From the NCBI GenBank assembly GCA_014155875.1, contig JACEFZ010004174.1, positions 1,039,001-1,103,000 on the forward strand: a stretch of DNA of 64,000 nucleotides, in the 5' to 3' direction. The notes beneath the pieces are model-generated. The model was given only the letters and a program-made list of their open reading frames with translations. It searched no databases and was not told the DNA's origin. Shown here piece after piece: positions 46,374-58,287 of the stretch; position 1 is the stretch's first letter; each line of letters begins with the position of its first letter. Both the position numbers and the translations under genes were made by a program. The DNA comes from Cepaea nemoralis (lineage: Eukaryota > Mollusca > Gastropoda > Stylommatophora > Helicidae).

Positions 46374-46570
46374 TAACATGCCTCTCTCTCACACACACTC
46401 TCCCCCTTTTCTCTGTCTCACCCTCTCCCCCATTCTTTCTCTCCCGTTCTATCTACGGCATTCACTCTATCCCATTCTCTCTCGCTCTCACCCCCTCTCT
46501 CTCTATTTATCTAGCTATCAAAACCCATCCATCCTTCTATCCATCCATGAAGACACAATATATTCTAAAC

Positions 46571-46666
<96 letters not shown>
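46374..46666. repeat. CT-rich tract and (TA)n microsatellite
   Basis: A ctctctc/cacacac-rich stretch (46,381-46,510) is followed by a perfect TA run at 46,574-46,666. Confidence 0.95.
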
Positions 46667-46668
<2 letters not shown>

Positions 46669-47559
46669 ACCACTAATCCACAATCTGGGATGGGTGTTCC
46701 AGTTCAGTCACTAAGTGACTTTACTCACTCCAGAAACAGGTTGTGGGTTAATGTATAGTAAACATAACATTAACAATTATAACTTATATAAACGTCTTCA
46801 GTCACTACCACTCGGCAGTCGCCGGTTTTCAGTAATGTCAAACTAATTCTCAATCTCTATATCAAATTGCAAAAAGTTACCTATTGCCAGTGTTTAAATA
46901 TAACGAAAGACACAGACAACCGGCTCAACATATTACATGTACCCAAGCCTAGGAAAGAGTTATACTAAGCAAGTTAGTTACTTTAGATCTCAGCTGTGAG
47001 ATAATCTTTCAGAATGAATCAAGACACCACCATTTGACACATACAATCACAGACACCAACAACAGCTGTCACATACAATCGCAGACTATGTGAACACTAT
47101 CTACATGCACCCTTTAAAAAAAAAAAAGCCTAGTATACTACTGATTCTCCTGTCTATTGTAGGGCATAACTCCCTTGGACTGTAATAATTACAATATTAA
47201 TAATTAGTATTAATGAGGCATGCAGTAATTATATTTGCACATTTCTCTTGTGTTTTTGTGTATATATTGTTATTGTCGTTGTGAGTTAAGTGATGTATTT
47301 TATGTTTTCCTCTGTTTTTTTTTTTTTTTTTTTGCCCTGTAGGATCCCGAGACAGATGTGAATAACACGGATTGGACATGAAGGGGGTGGGGTGACAAAA
47401 CATAGGAGAGTTTGCCGTGAGTTCGTTGAAGGCCTATGACCTTATGCTCCACTCGGGTATAAAGCACAGATGAAGAGGGGAGACCACTGCCAGCTAACAC
47501 TGGTAACACATGGAGGTGAAATATGACTGGAGAGTCAAGGTCAAGTACACAATCTAGCA
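46667..47559. other. Stretch without recognised gene
   Basis: No coding exon recognised. Contains a run of about 20 T at about 47,315-47,334 and small A runs at 47,118. Confidence 0.45.
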
Positions 47560-47968
47560 CAGTGGTTCTCAACCGGTGGGGAATTCCCCCCCCCCCCCCT
47601 AGCGGGGGGGGGAATTTTAGGGTTTCCGAGAAGGGGGGGGGTGAAGATTATTTCAAGATCGCGTTAATACAAGAACTTATTACTTGATATTGTTTTTCTT
47701 TCCATACTTTATGGTTCTGTACTCCTCGCCCTTCTGAAATTTGTTTTATAACGTAAGTAGACCCACAAATTACGTTTTATGTAGACGTCTAAACTTGTTC
47801 TAGTATGTGTTATTAAAGTTAGCTTCCATTTTTACATGCACTATGGAGGGGCAGGGTGAAAAAAGGGGAGGGGGGTTGTTAGGGAGCAAATACGAAAATG
47901 GTGGAGTGACATTCTCAACTTATGGTGAAGGGGCGGGGGCATGGGCCAAAAAAGGTTGAGAACCACTG
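47560..47968. mobile_element. hAT-type MITE with inverted ends
   Basis: It starts cagtggttctcaaccggtgg and ends ggttgagaaccactg, a perfect 15-bp inverted repeat of the form known in Charlie-like hAT elements. Flanks atctagca and cgctagga match at 5 of 8 bases around a CTAG core, as expected of an eroded hAT target duplication. Inside the left end, poly-C meets poly-G around ctagcg. At 409 bp it has no transposase. Confidence 0.88.
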
Positions 47969-48254
47969 CGCTAGGATAAGGCTTGCACCCTCCCAATTGC
48001 GCTCCTCTGCCTGAACCCATTGGCACAATGTGGTGTGCTGCCAAACATTCTGTGCTAACAGAAAGCAGGTAGTATGGTCAAGTCTCTGGAATATGACAGT
48101 TTCATAAAACAGTGTCAAGTGTAATAATGGACATGTCTTACAGCCTAGACTTCTTCTTCGGATACGTGGTCTCGAGCATACATTGGGGATCATTGTTTTC
48201 CAATCATCTCTGAAATATTTATGAGTGTGATTTTGAGCTTATGTAAACTGATTA

Positions 48255-48500
48255 TATATAAAAGAGCAGCTTGCTGAGTGGTTAGAAGCTGGGTTCCCAT
48301 TTTGGGAGATCTAGGTTCCTAATTCTCAATAGAGTGATGTATTCTTTCTTTCTGTCGGGGGAGGGGTGGGGGAGGGGAATAAAAACCCTAGCGTGAACTG
48401 GTCACAACGTCTGCATTAGCTAGGTGGCCTTAATCCCTCAGGCTCAAGACCCCACTGTCCTACACCGCTAGGAACTATCGGCAGTAATGATAGTGACAGA
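48255..48500 (+). mobile_element. SINE S2 copy
   Basis: agcagcttgctgagtggttag (A box), then gatctaggttcctaattctc, a G-rich insert, aaaaccctagcgtgaactgg and ctacaccgctaggaactatc, following the S2 order seen at 14,840. Confidence 0.8.
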
Positions 48501-48514
48501 TACTGCTTATATTA

Positions 48515-49670
48515 TGTTTGATTGCCCAGTTGTTCCACTTTGCACACCTTTCTCCTACAGGCCAAATGGTACCTGAGAGTTGCCGCAGACAGGGATCACC
48601 CGCTGCATGCAGCAATGGATATGGTCAAGGGTCATAGACTAAGACGAGGCAGGTCCTGGATGGCACAGGCAGAACTTTCTATAAGTCAGGTGTGTGATCT
48701 AGAGACCATCAATCGTGAAAGAGAGTAGGTTGAAGTTCCGGAAGACATGACGGACTGGCACAATGTAATAATAACACTGGGTCGTGAGTGCAGGGAATGG
48801 GCAGCGGGCCGCACTGAGTTTGAAGTGCAACAGCTGATCCAGAGCAACACACATCAAGGTGACATAGTCATCTACACCGATGAGTCAGTGGTGAGAAACA
48901 GACGTAGTGGCTGGGGCTTTATTGCAAAGGCTAATGGGCGAGTCTTGAAAAGGGGGTATAATCAGATTGCTACTGGAACTATTGGTGTTGGAACTCTTCG
49001 CTGGCTGCTGAGGATGGGGACGGGGCGCTTATGGGAATGCCCCGAATGCTGTGATGTAGGTTCCTAAATCAATCAATCAATCTTGAAAAAGGAGAGTCTG
49101 GCATATGAGACTGCGACCTCCAGCATGAGAATGGACGTGGAAGCAGTAACAGTGGCATTCCGGTGGCTAGAGGAAACTACTGCAACACACGTTGTATTCA
49201 TTACGGATTCAAAGAGTATGCTTAGTAAGGTGGAGAAAGGAATGTTTCGTGTGGAATGGCTCTCGTCGCTTCAGAGGTCACAGATTGTGAGAATTGTATG
49301 GATATTTTGTCCTGGCCATGCGGGGGTACGGAGGAATGAACAGGCTGATAGGCTAGCAGGAAATGCACCTCTTGGTGGCAGCTTGCCTATGGACAAGGGG
49401 GGGGGGGGGTGGTCGTGCGCTTGTGGGACCTGGTGGAGAAGGCCGAGAAACAGATTCAGAACCCGTATGTGGAAAGAATGAGATTGCGGGGGATCGGCAA
49501 GGGTTCTGGAAGAATCTAAAAACTGAGAGGGAAGACCAGGAGAACGTTTAATCAGATAGGGTGGGAACGATTAGTAGTATGACTCTTCGCTGGCTGTCGA
49601 ACGAGGGGACGGAGCACATTTGGGAATGTCCCCAGTGCATTATGTCGGTTCTCAACTCAACTCAACTCTC
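48515..49670 (+). mobile_element. LINE 3' part with RNase H, holding a nested insertion
   Basis: Upstream linker reads WYLRVAADRDHPLHAAMDM. RNase H follows with IVIYTDESV (first Asp, about 48,870), RMDVEAVTVAF (Glu, about 49,135), VFITDSKSML (Asp, about 49,200) and CPGHAGVRRNEQADRLAG (His and Asp, about 49,310-49,360): all four acidic positions and the His are kept. The domain is split at about 48,955-49,080 by another element. It ends in a ctcaa run at about 49,650-49,668. RT is absent (5' truncation). Confidence 0.9.
48963..49080 (+). mobile_element. Short LINE 3' end nested in the RNase H domain
   Basis: The segment ttcgctggctgctgaggatg to gatgtaggttcctaaatcaa matches the 3' end of the host LINE itself (49,585-49,655). 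A tcaatcaatc tail and the direct repeat tcttgaaaa-agg (about 48,941-48,953 and 49,080-49,092) mark target-primed insertion. Its removal rejoins the RNase H frame. Confidence 0.82.
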
Positions 49671-50119
49671 CGTCTTCCTTTGCATCTCTTAAAATTTGTT
49701 CGTTCGTTTGAGAAATAAAAATGCAACCTCATTCAACCTGCCTTATGTGGCGTTGGTTATAATTGAGGTGTGTGATTTCTTAAAAAAAAGAAAAGGAACC
49801 TTTTATATGCCTGTAGGCAAGTTAGACATACGGTGCTAGACCCATATGTTATAGACTAAACAAGACTGGGTGGGTGATGTACCACTTCAGATGTCTTTTA
49901 CCTCCCAAGACATTTCCTGGCTTCCACTCTAGCCTGGACCTAGGAACAAATAACCACAATATCAACCACAAACTTCAGGCTGCAGGCTGTTAGAAAGGAA
50001 TGGAAACAAATGGGTGAGTTCATCAGTGGAAGTCACCTGCCAGTGTAATCATCAGGTAGTGATTGCAAGAAGTAGAAAAAGACGTGTGAACTGAAAGACC
50101 ACAACATCAACTGTAAATT
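49671..50119. other. Stretch without recognised gene
   Basis: No exon or known repeat recognised. Confidence 0.45.
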
Positions 50120-50412
50120 CTGGGCAAGTTTACGTTCAGTAGTTTGCCAGTGCTTTCTGAATGATTGGGACTCATAGCATCGTACTACCTCTGAAGTCAG
50201 AGTGGGTTCGCCTGATGGCGAGGGACACTGTTAATTGGGAAAGCTATCCCACATGCAAAATTCAGTCCATCACTACTATAAATAGTGTGTATGGACTACG
50301 CTTGAATTCAAAGCGAGCGAGCGACAAAAAAGGAAAAAAATAGCTTTGTACAAATGCAAAGCGGTCTACTTCCAAATCGCCCGCAGCTGTGTTTCGAACA
50401 TAGCATGTGGGA
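50120..50412 (-). mobile_element. SINE S1 interrupted by an S3 fragment
   Basis: S1 tail (caagtttacgttcagtag, 50,128) and S1 head (cgcccgcagctgtgtttcg, 50,380) are separated by about 170 bp that match S3 (cgcctgatggcgagggacac and gtatggactacgcttgaattc). An S3 copy landed inside an S1 copy. Confidence 0.78.
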
Positions 50413-50415
50413 TTA

Positions 50416-50490
50416 ATCTAAACCTTCGCTACAGAGTTGACTAAACCTTCGCTACAGAGTTGACTAAACCTTCGCTACAGAGCTGACTAA
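50416..50490. repeat. 23-bp tandem repeat, three copies
   Basis: ctaaaccttcgctacagag followed by ttga recurs three times. It lies directly before the 39-bp array. Confidence 0.9.
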
Positions 50491-50544
50491 ACTAGGTCAC
50501 AGCAATATGAGATGGTCAGACCATCTTCTGTTACTGCCCTTCTT

Positions 50545-52450
50545 TCCTGCAGATAATGATGTACCCATTTTGTAAGCTTTCTTTCCCACAGATAATGCTG
50601 TACCAATTTTGTAAGCTTTCTTTCCCACATATAATGTTGTACACGTTTCGTAAGCTTTCTTTCCTGCAGATAATGATGTACCCATTTTGTAAGCTTTCTT
50701 TCCCACAGATAATGCTGTACCCATTTTGTAAGTTTTCTTTCCTGCAGATAATGATGTACCCATTTTGTAAGCTTTCTTTCCCACAGATAATGCTGTACCC
50801 ATTTTGTAAGCTTTCTTTCCCACAGATAATGCTGTACCCATTTCGTAAGCTTTCTTTCCTGCAGATAATGATGTACCCATTTTGTAAGCTTTCTTTCCCA
50901 CATATAATGTTGTACACATTTCGTAAGCTTTCTTTCCTGCAGATAATGATGTACCCATTTTGTAAGCTTTCTTTCCCACAGATAATGCTGTACCCATTTC
51001 GTAAGCTTTCTTTCCTGCAGATAATGATGTACCCATTTTGTAAGCTTTCTTTCCCACAGATAATGCTGTACCCATTTTGTAAGTTTTCTTTCCTGCAGAT
51101 AATGGTGTACCCATTTTGTAAGTTTTCTTTCCCACAGATAATGCTGTACCCATTTTGTAAGTTTTCTTTCCTGCAGATAATGGTGTACCCATTTTGTAAG
51201 CTTTCTTTCCCACAGATAATGCTGAACCCATTTTAAAAGTTTTCTTTCCTGCAGATAATGTTGTACCCATTTTGAAAGTTTTCTTTCCGACAGATAATGC
51301 TGTACCCATTTTGTAAGCTTTCTTTCCTGCAGATAATGATGTACCCATTGTGTAAGTTTTATTTCCTGCAGATAATGGTGTACCCATTTCGTAAGCTTTC
51401 TTTCCTGCAGATAATGCTGTACCCATTTTGTAAGCTTTCTTTCCCACAGATAATGACGCACCCATTTTATAAGCTTTCTTTCCCGCAGATAATGCTGCAC
51501 CCATTTTATAAGCTTTCTTTCTCGCAGATAATGCTGCACCCATTTTATAAGCTTTCTTTCCCGCAGATAATGCTGCACCCAATTTGTAAGCTTTCTTTCC
51601 CGCAGATAATGCTGCACCCATTTTATAAGCTTTCTTTCCCGCAGATAATGCTGCACCCATTTTATAAGCTTTCTTTCCCACAGATAATGCTGCACCCAAT
51701 TTGTAAGCTTTCTTTCCCGCAGATAATGTTGTACACATTTTGTAAGCTTTCTTTCCCGCAGATAATGCTGCACCCAATTTGTAAGCTTTCTTTCCCACAG
51801 ATAATGATGCACCCATTTTATAAGCTTTCTTTCCCGCAGATAATGCTGCACCCATTTTATAAGCTTTCTTTCCCGCAGATAATGCTGCACCCATTTTATA
51901 AGCTTTCTTTCCCGCAGATAATGCTGCACCCATTTTATAAGCTTTCTTTCTCGCAGATAATGCTGCACCCATTTTATAAGCTTTCTTTCCCGCAGATAAT
52001 GCTGCACCCAATTTGTAAGCTTTCTTTCCCGCAGATAATGCTGCACCCATTTTATAAGCTTTCTTTCCCGCAGATAATGCTGCACCCATTTTATAAGCTT
52101 TCTTTCCCACAGATAATGCTGCACCCAATTTGTAAGCTTTCTTTCCCGCAGATAATGTTGTACACATTTTGTAAGCTTTCTTTCCCGCAGATAATGCTGC
52201 ACCCATTTTGTAAGCTTTCTTTCCCGCAGATAATGCTGCACCCATTTTATAAGCTTTCTTTCCCACAGATAATGCTGTACCCATTTTATAAGCTTTCTTT
52301 CCCGCAGATAATGCTGTACCCATTTTGTAAGCTTTCTTTCCCGCAGATAATGCTGCACCCATTTTGTAAGCTTTGTTTCCCACGGATAATGCTGTACCTA
52401 TTTTGTAAGCTTTGTTTCCCACGGATAATGCTGTACCCATTTTGTAAGCT
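50545..52450. repeat. 39-bp minisatellite, about 49 units
   Basis: Unit gctttctttcccgcagataa plus tgctgtacccattttgtaa, 39 bp. Subfamilies (cctgcag, cccacag, cccgcag; ttgtaag or ttataag) alternate in a regular order, and a block of about 430 bp seems duplicated (51,440-51,800 and 51,870-52,260). With a unit length divisible by three and few stops, frames are open for 380-650 codons on both strands. This is expected of the unit, and no gene is inferred. Confidence 0.97.
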
Positions 52451-52905
52451 CGAATGACACCAAGCTGGAGGTAGTTGGTCTCTTCTCATATGAAGACTTG
52501 AACTCCCTGACTGTTCTAACAAGGTAGTGCATTATCTTTAAGGGTACACCAAATCCCAGGTGGTAAGAACGAATCATGCTAATGTCGTGCAATTAATTAT
52601 TTATTTGGTCACGCGATTTGAACTCCATCGTAGTCCATACACATGTTACTACTTCTAGTAAACTGGAATAATTTTTGCGTGAGGATCAGCTTTCCTTATT
52701 ACTAGTGTCCCTCGACATCAGGCTAACACACTTGGACTTATAATTTACGTCCCCAAGTCAAGGATGAGGAGTGAGCATGTTAGTCCAACTGATCAGTATA
52801 GGGATTGAACTATAGGGATTGATCCCGCTACCTCGACATCAGTACACCAGATGTTTAAGAACGGCCGCTCTTATCCATTTAGACATGCTGACCTACGTCA
52901 TACAG
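52451..52905 (-). mobile_element. SINE S3 copy next to the minisatellite
   Basis: Sequence from the array edge (acaccaagctggaggtag) through gggtacaccaaatcccagg and gtccctcgacatcaggc matches 58,755-59,060 on the other strand. The head at 52,860-52,900 read on the minus strand (taggtcagcatgtctaaatgg) is tRNA-Leu-like. The 39-bp array is at its 3' side. Confidence 0.8.
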
Positions 52906-52929
52906 TTAAGAGCTGTGATCTGTTTACTA

Positions 52930-53065
52930 ACTCACATCTAAAACTTACATCTAAAACTCACATCTAAAACTTACATCTAAAACTCACATCTAAAACTTAC
53001 ATCTAAAACTCACATCTAAAACCTACATCTAAAACTTACATCTAAAACTCACATCTACAACTAGC
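52930..53065. repeat. 13-bp tandem repeat
   Basis: acatctaaaactt and acatctaaaactc alternate, about ten units. Confidence 0.95.
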
Positions 53066-53789
53066 AGGATCTTAATGTAACCTTTTTTGTTTATTTTGTA
53101 AAAATCAGTTCTGCCACTACTGATCAAACTATACAGATATAGCACTACTATGGCTCTAAGAAGTAGAGTGTGGCTTTATTTAAGGATTGATTAATCCATC
53201 CTGCATGCACCATGTATTAAATTATGCTTAGTTTCACTCAACAGGGCAACAACATTGATGGTACTGGCCACCTCAACTCTTATTTTCAATTTGTTCTGTT
53301 GTTTAGTGTATCATGGGATTGAGTGTCTTATTGACCTTTGTATTATTATTAAGACAGGACAGATCGCCGAGACAAGACAAGGGTAGCTTAAGACAAGACA
53401 GTACGCCTATTGGACAGACAGGAGTTAACTGATGATGGGTGAACAGCGATCATCGACGGACTGACTAACCCCTAGGTGAAGGACAGGACAAGGTAATACC
53501 GAGACGAATTACCCACCACGGACTACATGATAAAACACGGGGTCATACACCACGTGATAGAAGACCCAGGGCGTGAGCTTGGGCAGACGGGACGAATCTT
53601 TGGAAGTGGACGGTTGTGTCTGGGCGATTGTTGAGAGAGTGGGCAGCTAACAGAAATGCTTGCTAGTTTGCGCTGCGAGAGGAGTATCTGATATAGTCTA
53701 TGTGTGCGATAGCTGTGAGAGTGATTGTATGATTATTCGAGCATGAACGGGGTGTGTTACTGAATGCAATTTTATTAAGTTGCATGTCC
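53066..53789. other. Stretch without recognised gene
   Basis: No exon is recognised. From about 53,350 the sequence is rich in gacaggacag and agacaag words and resembles transposable-element DNA, but no terminal repeat could be found. Confidence 0.4.
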
Positions 53790-53990
53790 TTCACAGGACG
53801 TAGCAGTCAACCCCAGCATTTTCGCTGTTCGTGATTCCTGGGCAAATTTTACGTTCAGTAGTTTGCCATTGCTTTCTGAACGACTGGCTCCTATACCTGT
53901 TTCGAAAAAAACCAGCACCGCTGTGTTTCGAACCCGGGTTTACGGCCTCACAAACCGCGTTCGCAAGCCCTTAGCCACAGAGACCGGCTG
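53790..53990 (-). mobile_element. SINE S1 copy
   Basis: Reversed S1: atgtccttcacaggacgtag, aaattttacgttcagtag, gccattgctttctgaacg and, for the B box, cgctgtgtttcgaaccc. A near-complete copy. Confidence 0.83.
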
Positions 53991-54764
53991 CAATAACGAT
54001 TGTGATATTATATTATTATATTATATTGTATTTCAAATATTAAATGTATTCATGTGTTCATTGACACCGACTGACTTTTGTTCACATGTCAGTTACTTGC
54101 CTGGGCACAGACAACCGAGCGACACAAGACCCTGACAAGAAAGTGTAGCTATTTCCCATTTTATTCTTGTCTGGAGTTGTCAGTGCCAATGAATACTTAT
54201 TTATTTAGTCAATCATTACTCTGATAACCTTGGGGGAATCCCGAGCATTCTCTGAAACTAAAATTGATATCCAGCCTGGGATGTTCGGATAGGTCATGAT
54301 TTGATCATACCTACGTACTATTGGACATTCAGTTACCTGTCAGTCTGTGATCCATCCATCCATCATGTGCCATGCCGGAGTCTGTGATATGAGACCAATA
54401 AACATTCATTTGTACGAAAATACATGTCCGGAGTTGTTTTTTATTTTTAAGACTTAAACATGGCGGGTGAGTAAATACTCACGTCCAATATTTCAAAATT
54501 GACAACTTTTTGACATCTGACAAAATTGATGAGAAAAGAGCAAGAGAAGGCAAAGCGATAAAATATCTACCCAGGAAGGTTAACCCAGTCAACAAACAAC
54601 TGAAAAAGTTGCATGTGTTGGCCGAGAGGTGCAACCATAATATCTCTGTTGATTTGCGTGCCTCATTTCACCAGCTCCCTGCCCGTTTACCTAACTTACT
54701 TGGGGGACTGCCTGTAGTCACACTACCATTAGTACAGCTCTTGTTTTCTCTGGAACAAAGAAGC
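53991..54764. other. Stretch without recognised gene
   Basis: 54,570-54,600 carries gaaggttaacccagtcaaca, a trace of the GAA-tailed retroelement at 615. An aataaacattcatttg at about 54,400 resembles a polyadenylation site. No exon is supported. Confidence 0.4.
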
Positions 54765-54850
54765 CTCTCTGACACCAGTTCTCTGGAACAAAGAAGCCTC
54801 TCTAACACCAGTTCTCTGGAACAAAGAAGCTCCTCTACATCAAAAAGATG
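54765..54850. repeat. 33-bp tandem repeat, three copies
   Basis: ctctggaacaaagaagcctc plus tctgacaccagtt repeats at about 54,748, 54,781 and 54,814. Confidence 0.93.
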
Positions 54851-55079
54851 GATCCACGGAATAGGGTTGCAAGCATTTGTTATGGTAGGCCAGTTACCCA
54901 ATTCACCAAATGTTTAGTATATTTTCGTGTTGAGCATCTTCCCTATGACACTGGGTTGGAGTCTGTTGACAATGACACCAAAATCGTGTGGAGATCAGAG
55001 TACCTCCCTAGGCCTAAGCTCAGTCTATGTGCTTTTAAGAGTACCACCCAAGGTCTAATTTCAGTCTTTTAAGAGTACC

Positions 55080-55375
55080 ACCCAAGGTCTAAGCTCAGTC
55101 TATGTGGATTTCCACACCTTAAGAGGTTCTGTGCGTTTTGTCAACTAAAGTAAAAGACCTTTTCACACACCTTGAGAGGTTCTGTGTGTTTTGTAAACTA
55201 AAGTAGAACCCTTTTCCCACACCTTGAGAGGTTCTGTGTGTTTTGTCAACTAAAGTAAAAGACCTTTTCCCACACCTTGAGAGGTTCTGAGTGTTTTGTA
55301 AAGTAAAAGACCTTTTCACACATCTTGAGAGGTTCTGTGTGTTTTGTCAACTAAAGTAAAGGGCATTTTCCCACA
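55080..55375. repeat. 52/53-bp tandem repeat, five copies
   Basis: acaccttgagaggttctgtg followed by gttttgtcaactaaagtaaa and gaccttttcc lies at 55,114, 55,167, 55,219, 55,272 and about 55,320. The last unit runs into an S4 SINE, whose other copy (about 61,600) has a single related unit, agaacctctttacacatctc. Confidence 0.9.
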
Positions 55376-55738
55376 TCTCGAGGTGTATTGGGTATATGGT
55401 GCTCTTCCCATAATTTGTATAGACCAACAGACATCCAATGGTTGACGTGGTCACTATCACACCAGCTAGTTGTGTGCTAGTCACTGTGCCACCACAGCTC
55501 CATGGGTATATGTTGGTAACACTAATATTTGCATGTATCAGTCAGCACTTGACGGGTGTCAATATCACGGCAGCCACCTTTATATCCCCGTTCATTTTCT
55601 GGTACACACTTTTGGCTGTGTCAGCTTGGAAGCCCTGGTCAGCGGGAAAAATTCCCCATCCTAATGAATGGTTTGAACACATGGCCGACAGGCAAGTGTG
55701 CTAGCATGCTAGCCACTGCAGCTCCCAAATCACATAGT
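55376..55738 (-). mobile_element. tRNA-derived SINE S4
   Basis: On the minus strand the head gggagctgcagtggctagc (A box) and catgtgttcaaacc (B box) are followed by a body with ggtgtcaatatcacggcagc (plus-strand reading). Other copies at 57,660-57,920 and 61,600-61,855. Confidence 0.82.
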
Positions 55739-56749
55739 AGTAATAGTAGTAGTAGTATCAATATAAACTTCACCATGGTGCAATCACAGCAGGAGCTTTC
55801 TGATTATCAGAAGTAGTCCCCCTTCTATGAATGTTTCAGTCCCTTTATCTTATGTACACTCTTAAGGGCCGGGTCATAACTCCCAGGTGTCTGTCACATG
55901 GTGTGCCCATGAACAGTGTATGTCAGCTTCAAGAGATGTTCACTGGAGATTGCAATTGTAGCTACACCTAACCAGCACTCAACAGTGTGCCACTATATGT
56001 GCCTTCATGACAACCAGCCTGCCCACAGTGACAGTCTTGCACATCGAGGTATGATTCTATTCCATGGCACCTTTTGACGTGGCTAGGAGAAAGCCAGCTT
56101 CTTTCTTCCACAGTTTGGTTTAATCTGCAGCCATTTCATTTGTGTTTTGTTATACAACAATAAATGCCCGTGCTACTGTTACCTTCTTCGCACTCAGGCC
56201 ATAGCATTTCTCGAGCCCCATGTCTGAATGCACCCAGGAGAGGTCAGCTCGTCCTCTAGCTTATTGTTGTGTTTGAGGGCTGGGCCCTTCCTCCGCTCAT
56301 CATTATTTATGCTGCAGAAAGAGACTTAACATGCCATCCTGCTTTACCGCCAGTGACTGCTTTTGCAGCATGACTTCAGTAGAGGGACTTTGATTGACAA
56401 GTCACTGTCGAGGTATCCATGCATTGCAGGTGTCCTCCACCCCACACTGTCCACGACAGTGTCAGGATGAGAATTGGTTAACTCAGTTTATGTGACTGAA
56501 TATGTATACTTCATATTTTATATACCACACAATGAAAGCTACATAAAAATGAAAATGCAACAGCAACACGGGGCATAGTTTGCTGTATAAAAACTTTATT
56601 ACTTGAAACATATTAATTAAAGAAACAATATGTCTAGGTTGTCGTAAACGATCAAAGTAATCTCTTAGCAGATACTACGGTGCACATTTCTATGGTATAG
56701 ATGTGTGAAGTGTTAATCTTTCACATATACAAAAGTTAGTTGCACATCC
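55739..56749. other. 1-kb stretch without recognised gene
   Basis: Starts with a tagtaatagtagtagtagta run. No exon or known repeat was identified in the remainder. Confidence 0.45.
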
Positions 56750-56978
56750 TTTATAGTACATATCAGTCAACCCAGCATTTTTGGCTATTTGAGATTCCTT
56801 GGCAAATTTACGTTCAGTAGTTTGCCATTGTTTTCCGAACGACCAAGACTCATGCCACTGTGTGAAAACCAACGCAAGGCTGTCTGCTTCCAACTCACCT
56901 GCAGCTGTGTTTCAAACGCCGCATGTGGGATTACAAATTGCATTCGTAACCCCTTCACCACAGATCAGTCTCACATAT
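56750..56978 (-). mobile_element. SINE S1 copy
   Basis: Reversed S1 with all parts: acatcctttatagtacatatc, caaatttacgttcagtagtt, gccattgttttccgaacgac, ctgcagctgtgtttcaaacg (B box) and a diverged head. Confidence 0.85.
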
Positions 56979-57149
56979 ACTAAGTTACAAAATACAGAGG
57001 TGAGGTGACCAACTGCCATCTTTCTTTCTCAGATGATCTGCAGAAAATTCTTAAAAGTATTTAGTATCTTCTTCCTCTTCTGCTTCTGCTGACAGGCCAA
57101 TCTTCTACTGCCTTCCATCGCCCAGTGGAGCATCGGCGCTCAACCAACT

Positions 57150-57335
57150 CATGCCAGATCTTTGGTAGACTTTGGGATGGTAGAGATTACCATGGAGTCT
57201 GTGTGGGAGACTTTGAGATGGTGTAGATGGGCAAGTAGTCTTTTTATAGAAGACTTTGAAATTGAATTGATGCTCAAATAGTCTGTGTGGGAGACTTTGA
57301 AATGGTACAGTTGGCCAAGTAGTCTACAGTAACCA
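57150..57335. repeat. 42-bp degenerate tandem repeat
   Basis: agactttgagatggt-like units start at 57,167, 57,208, 57,251 and 57,292, about 42 bp apart. Confidence 0.85.
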
Positions 57336-57655
57336 GTCCTTAAGCAAAAGATTGTACATGGTGTTTGTAGTCTCACTGCACTTTGTATGAGATAAATTGT
57401 TTTTTTTTTTCTCATGCTATTTGAAAAGTTTGCATGTGTTAATATTATTTTTCATTCTTTACCCACATGTTTGAAACTTAAATGTTGTTGGCTGCTTATG
57501 GTATTTACTGAATGAATACCTGGTCTATGTGAAAGCCAAAACTGTTATTTACATAAAATTGCTGTACACCATATCATGTATGAAGCACAATAAATTAAAT
57601 GTAAGGAACATAATTTTGCTGCAAACTGACTTTAAAAACGTACAAAATGTCAGGT
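57336..57655. other. Stretch without recognised gene
   Basis: AT-rich unique-looking DNA, no exon or repeat recognised. Confidence 0.45.
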
Positions 57656-57922
57656 ACTTCAATGGTGGATCCCACTGTCTGGGGTGTGGCGTGTTAGGCT
57701 TCACATATTCTAGGTCAGGGCATAAATAATATGGTGCAGTTTCCTTGCTCACTACTTTTCCTTCCCAGACAATTCCCAGAAAATGGTCGCATCCGTTGTA
57801 TAAAACTAGTTCAACCTCAGAGCCATACTGGTTGGGCAGAATCATTCTGCCCCTGGTGGGGATTGAACCCAGACCTCTTTCCGTGTAAGTACACTAACCA
57901 CAATGCCACTGCAGCTCCCAAA
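57656..57922 (-). mobile_element. tRNA-derived SINE S4, best head
   Basis: The minus strand reads gggagctgcagtggcattgtgg (A box), then about 40 bp on gtctgggttcaatccccacc (B box), a good tRNA promoter match. The body differs from the 55-kb copy, so this may be a sister family with a similar head. Confidence 0.8.
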
Positions 57923-58285
57923 AATTTAGGAAAAACTGAAGGCTAGACTATATGAAATAGAAAATTATTATGCATATACGAGTAAAATATGTACATAAAA
58001 CATTACAAACAAAATTTAATATAAAAATATGCCAGATACGACATAGTCGTGCAATAATATACATATTTTTAAACAAATGTTGCCAGCAAGCAAACACATT
58101 GTAACATCAAAGCATCTATTATTATTATGTGGAATTACGTTGTTAAAATTGAAATTTACATCTCAATACAACAAAATCAAAATCATTTTTTTTTAAATAA
58201 CTAAAACATTTAATAACTTTGTTGACTGGAACAGATAGAAAAAAACGTCAGGGAACAGATAGAAAACAAAGTAAGGTTAGAGTTA
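57923..58285. other. AT-rich stretch without gene
   Basis: No coding or repeat feature recognised; contains small A-rich runs. Confidence 0.5.
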
Positions 58286-58287
58286 TC

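Noticed and set aside
53340..54440. Possible LTR (polyadenylation-like signal and repeated gacaggac words)
   Set aside because: No matching second LTR, primer-binding site or gag-pol was found.
54510..54917. 135-codon frame with SLEQRSLSDTS repeats
   Set aside because: The middle is a 33-bp tandem repeat and the start overlaps a retroelement trace; no domain or splice context supports a gene.
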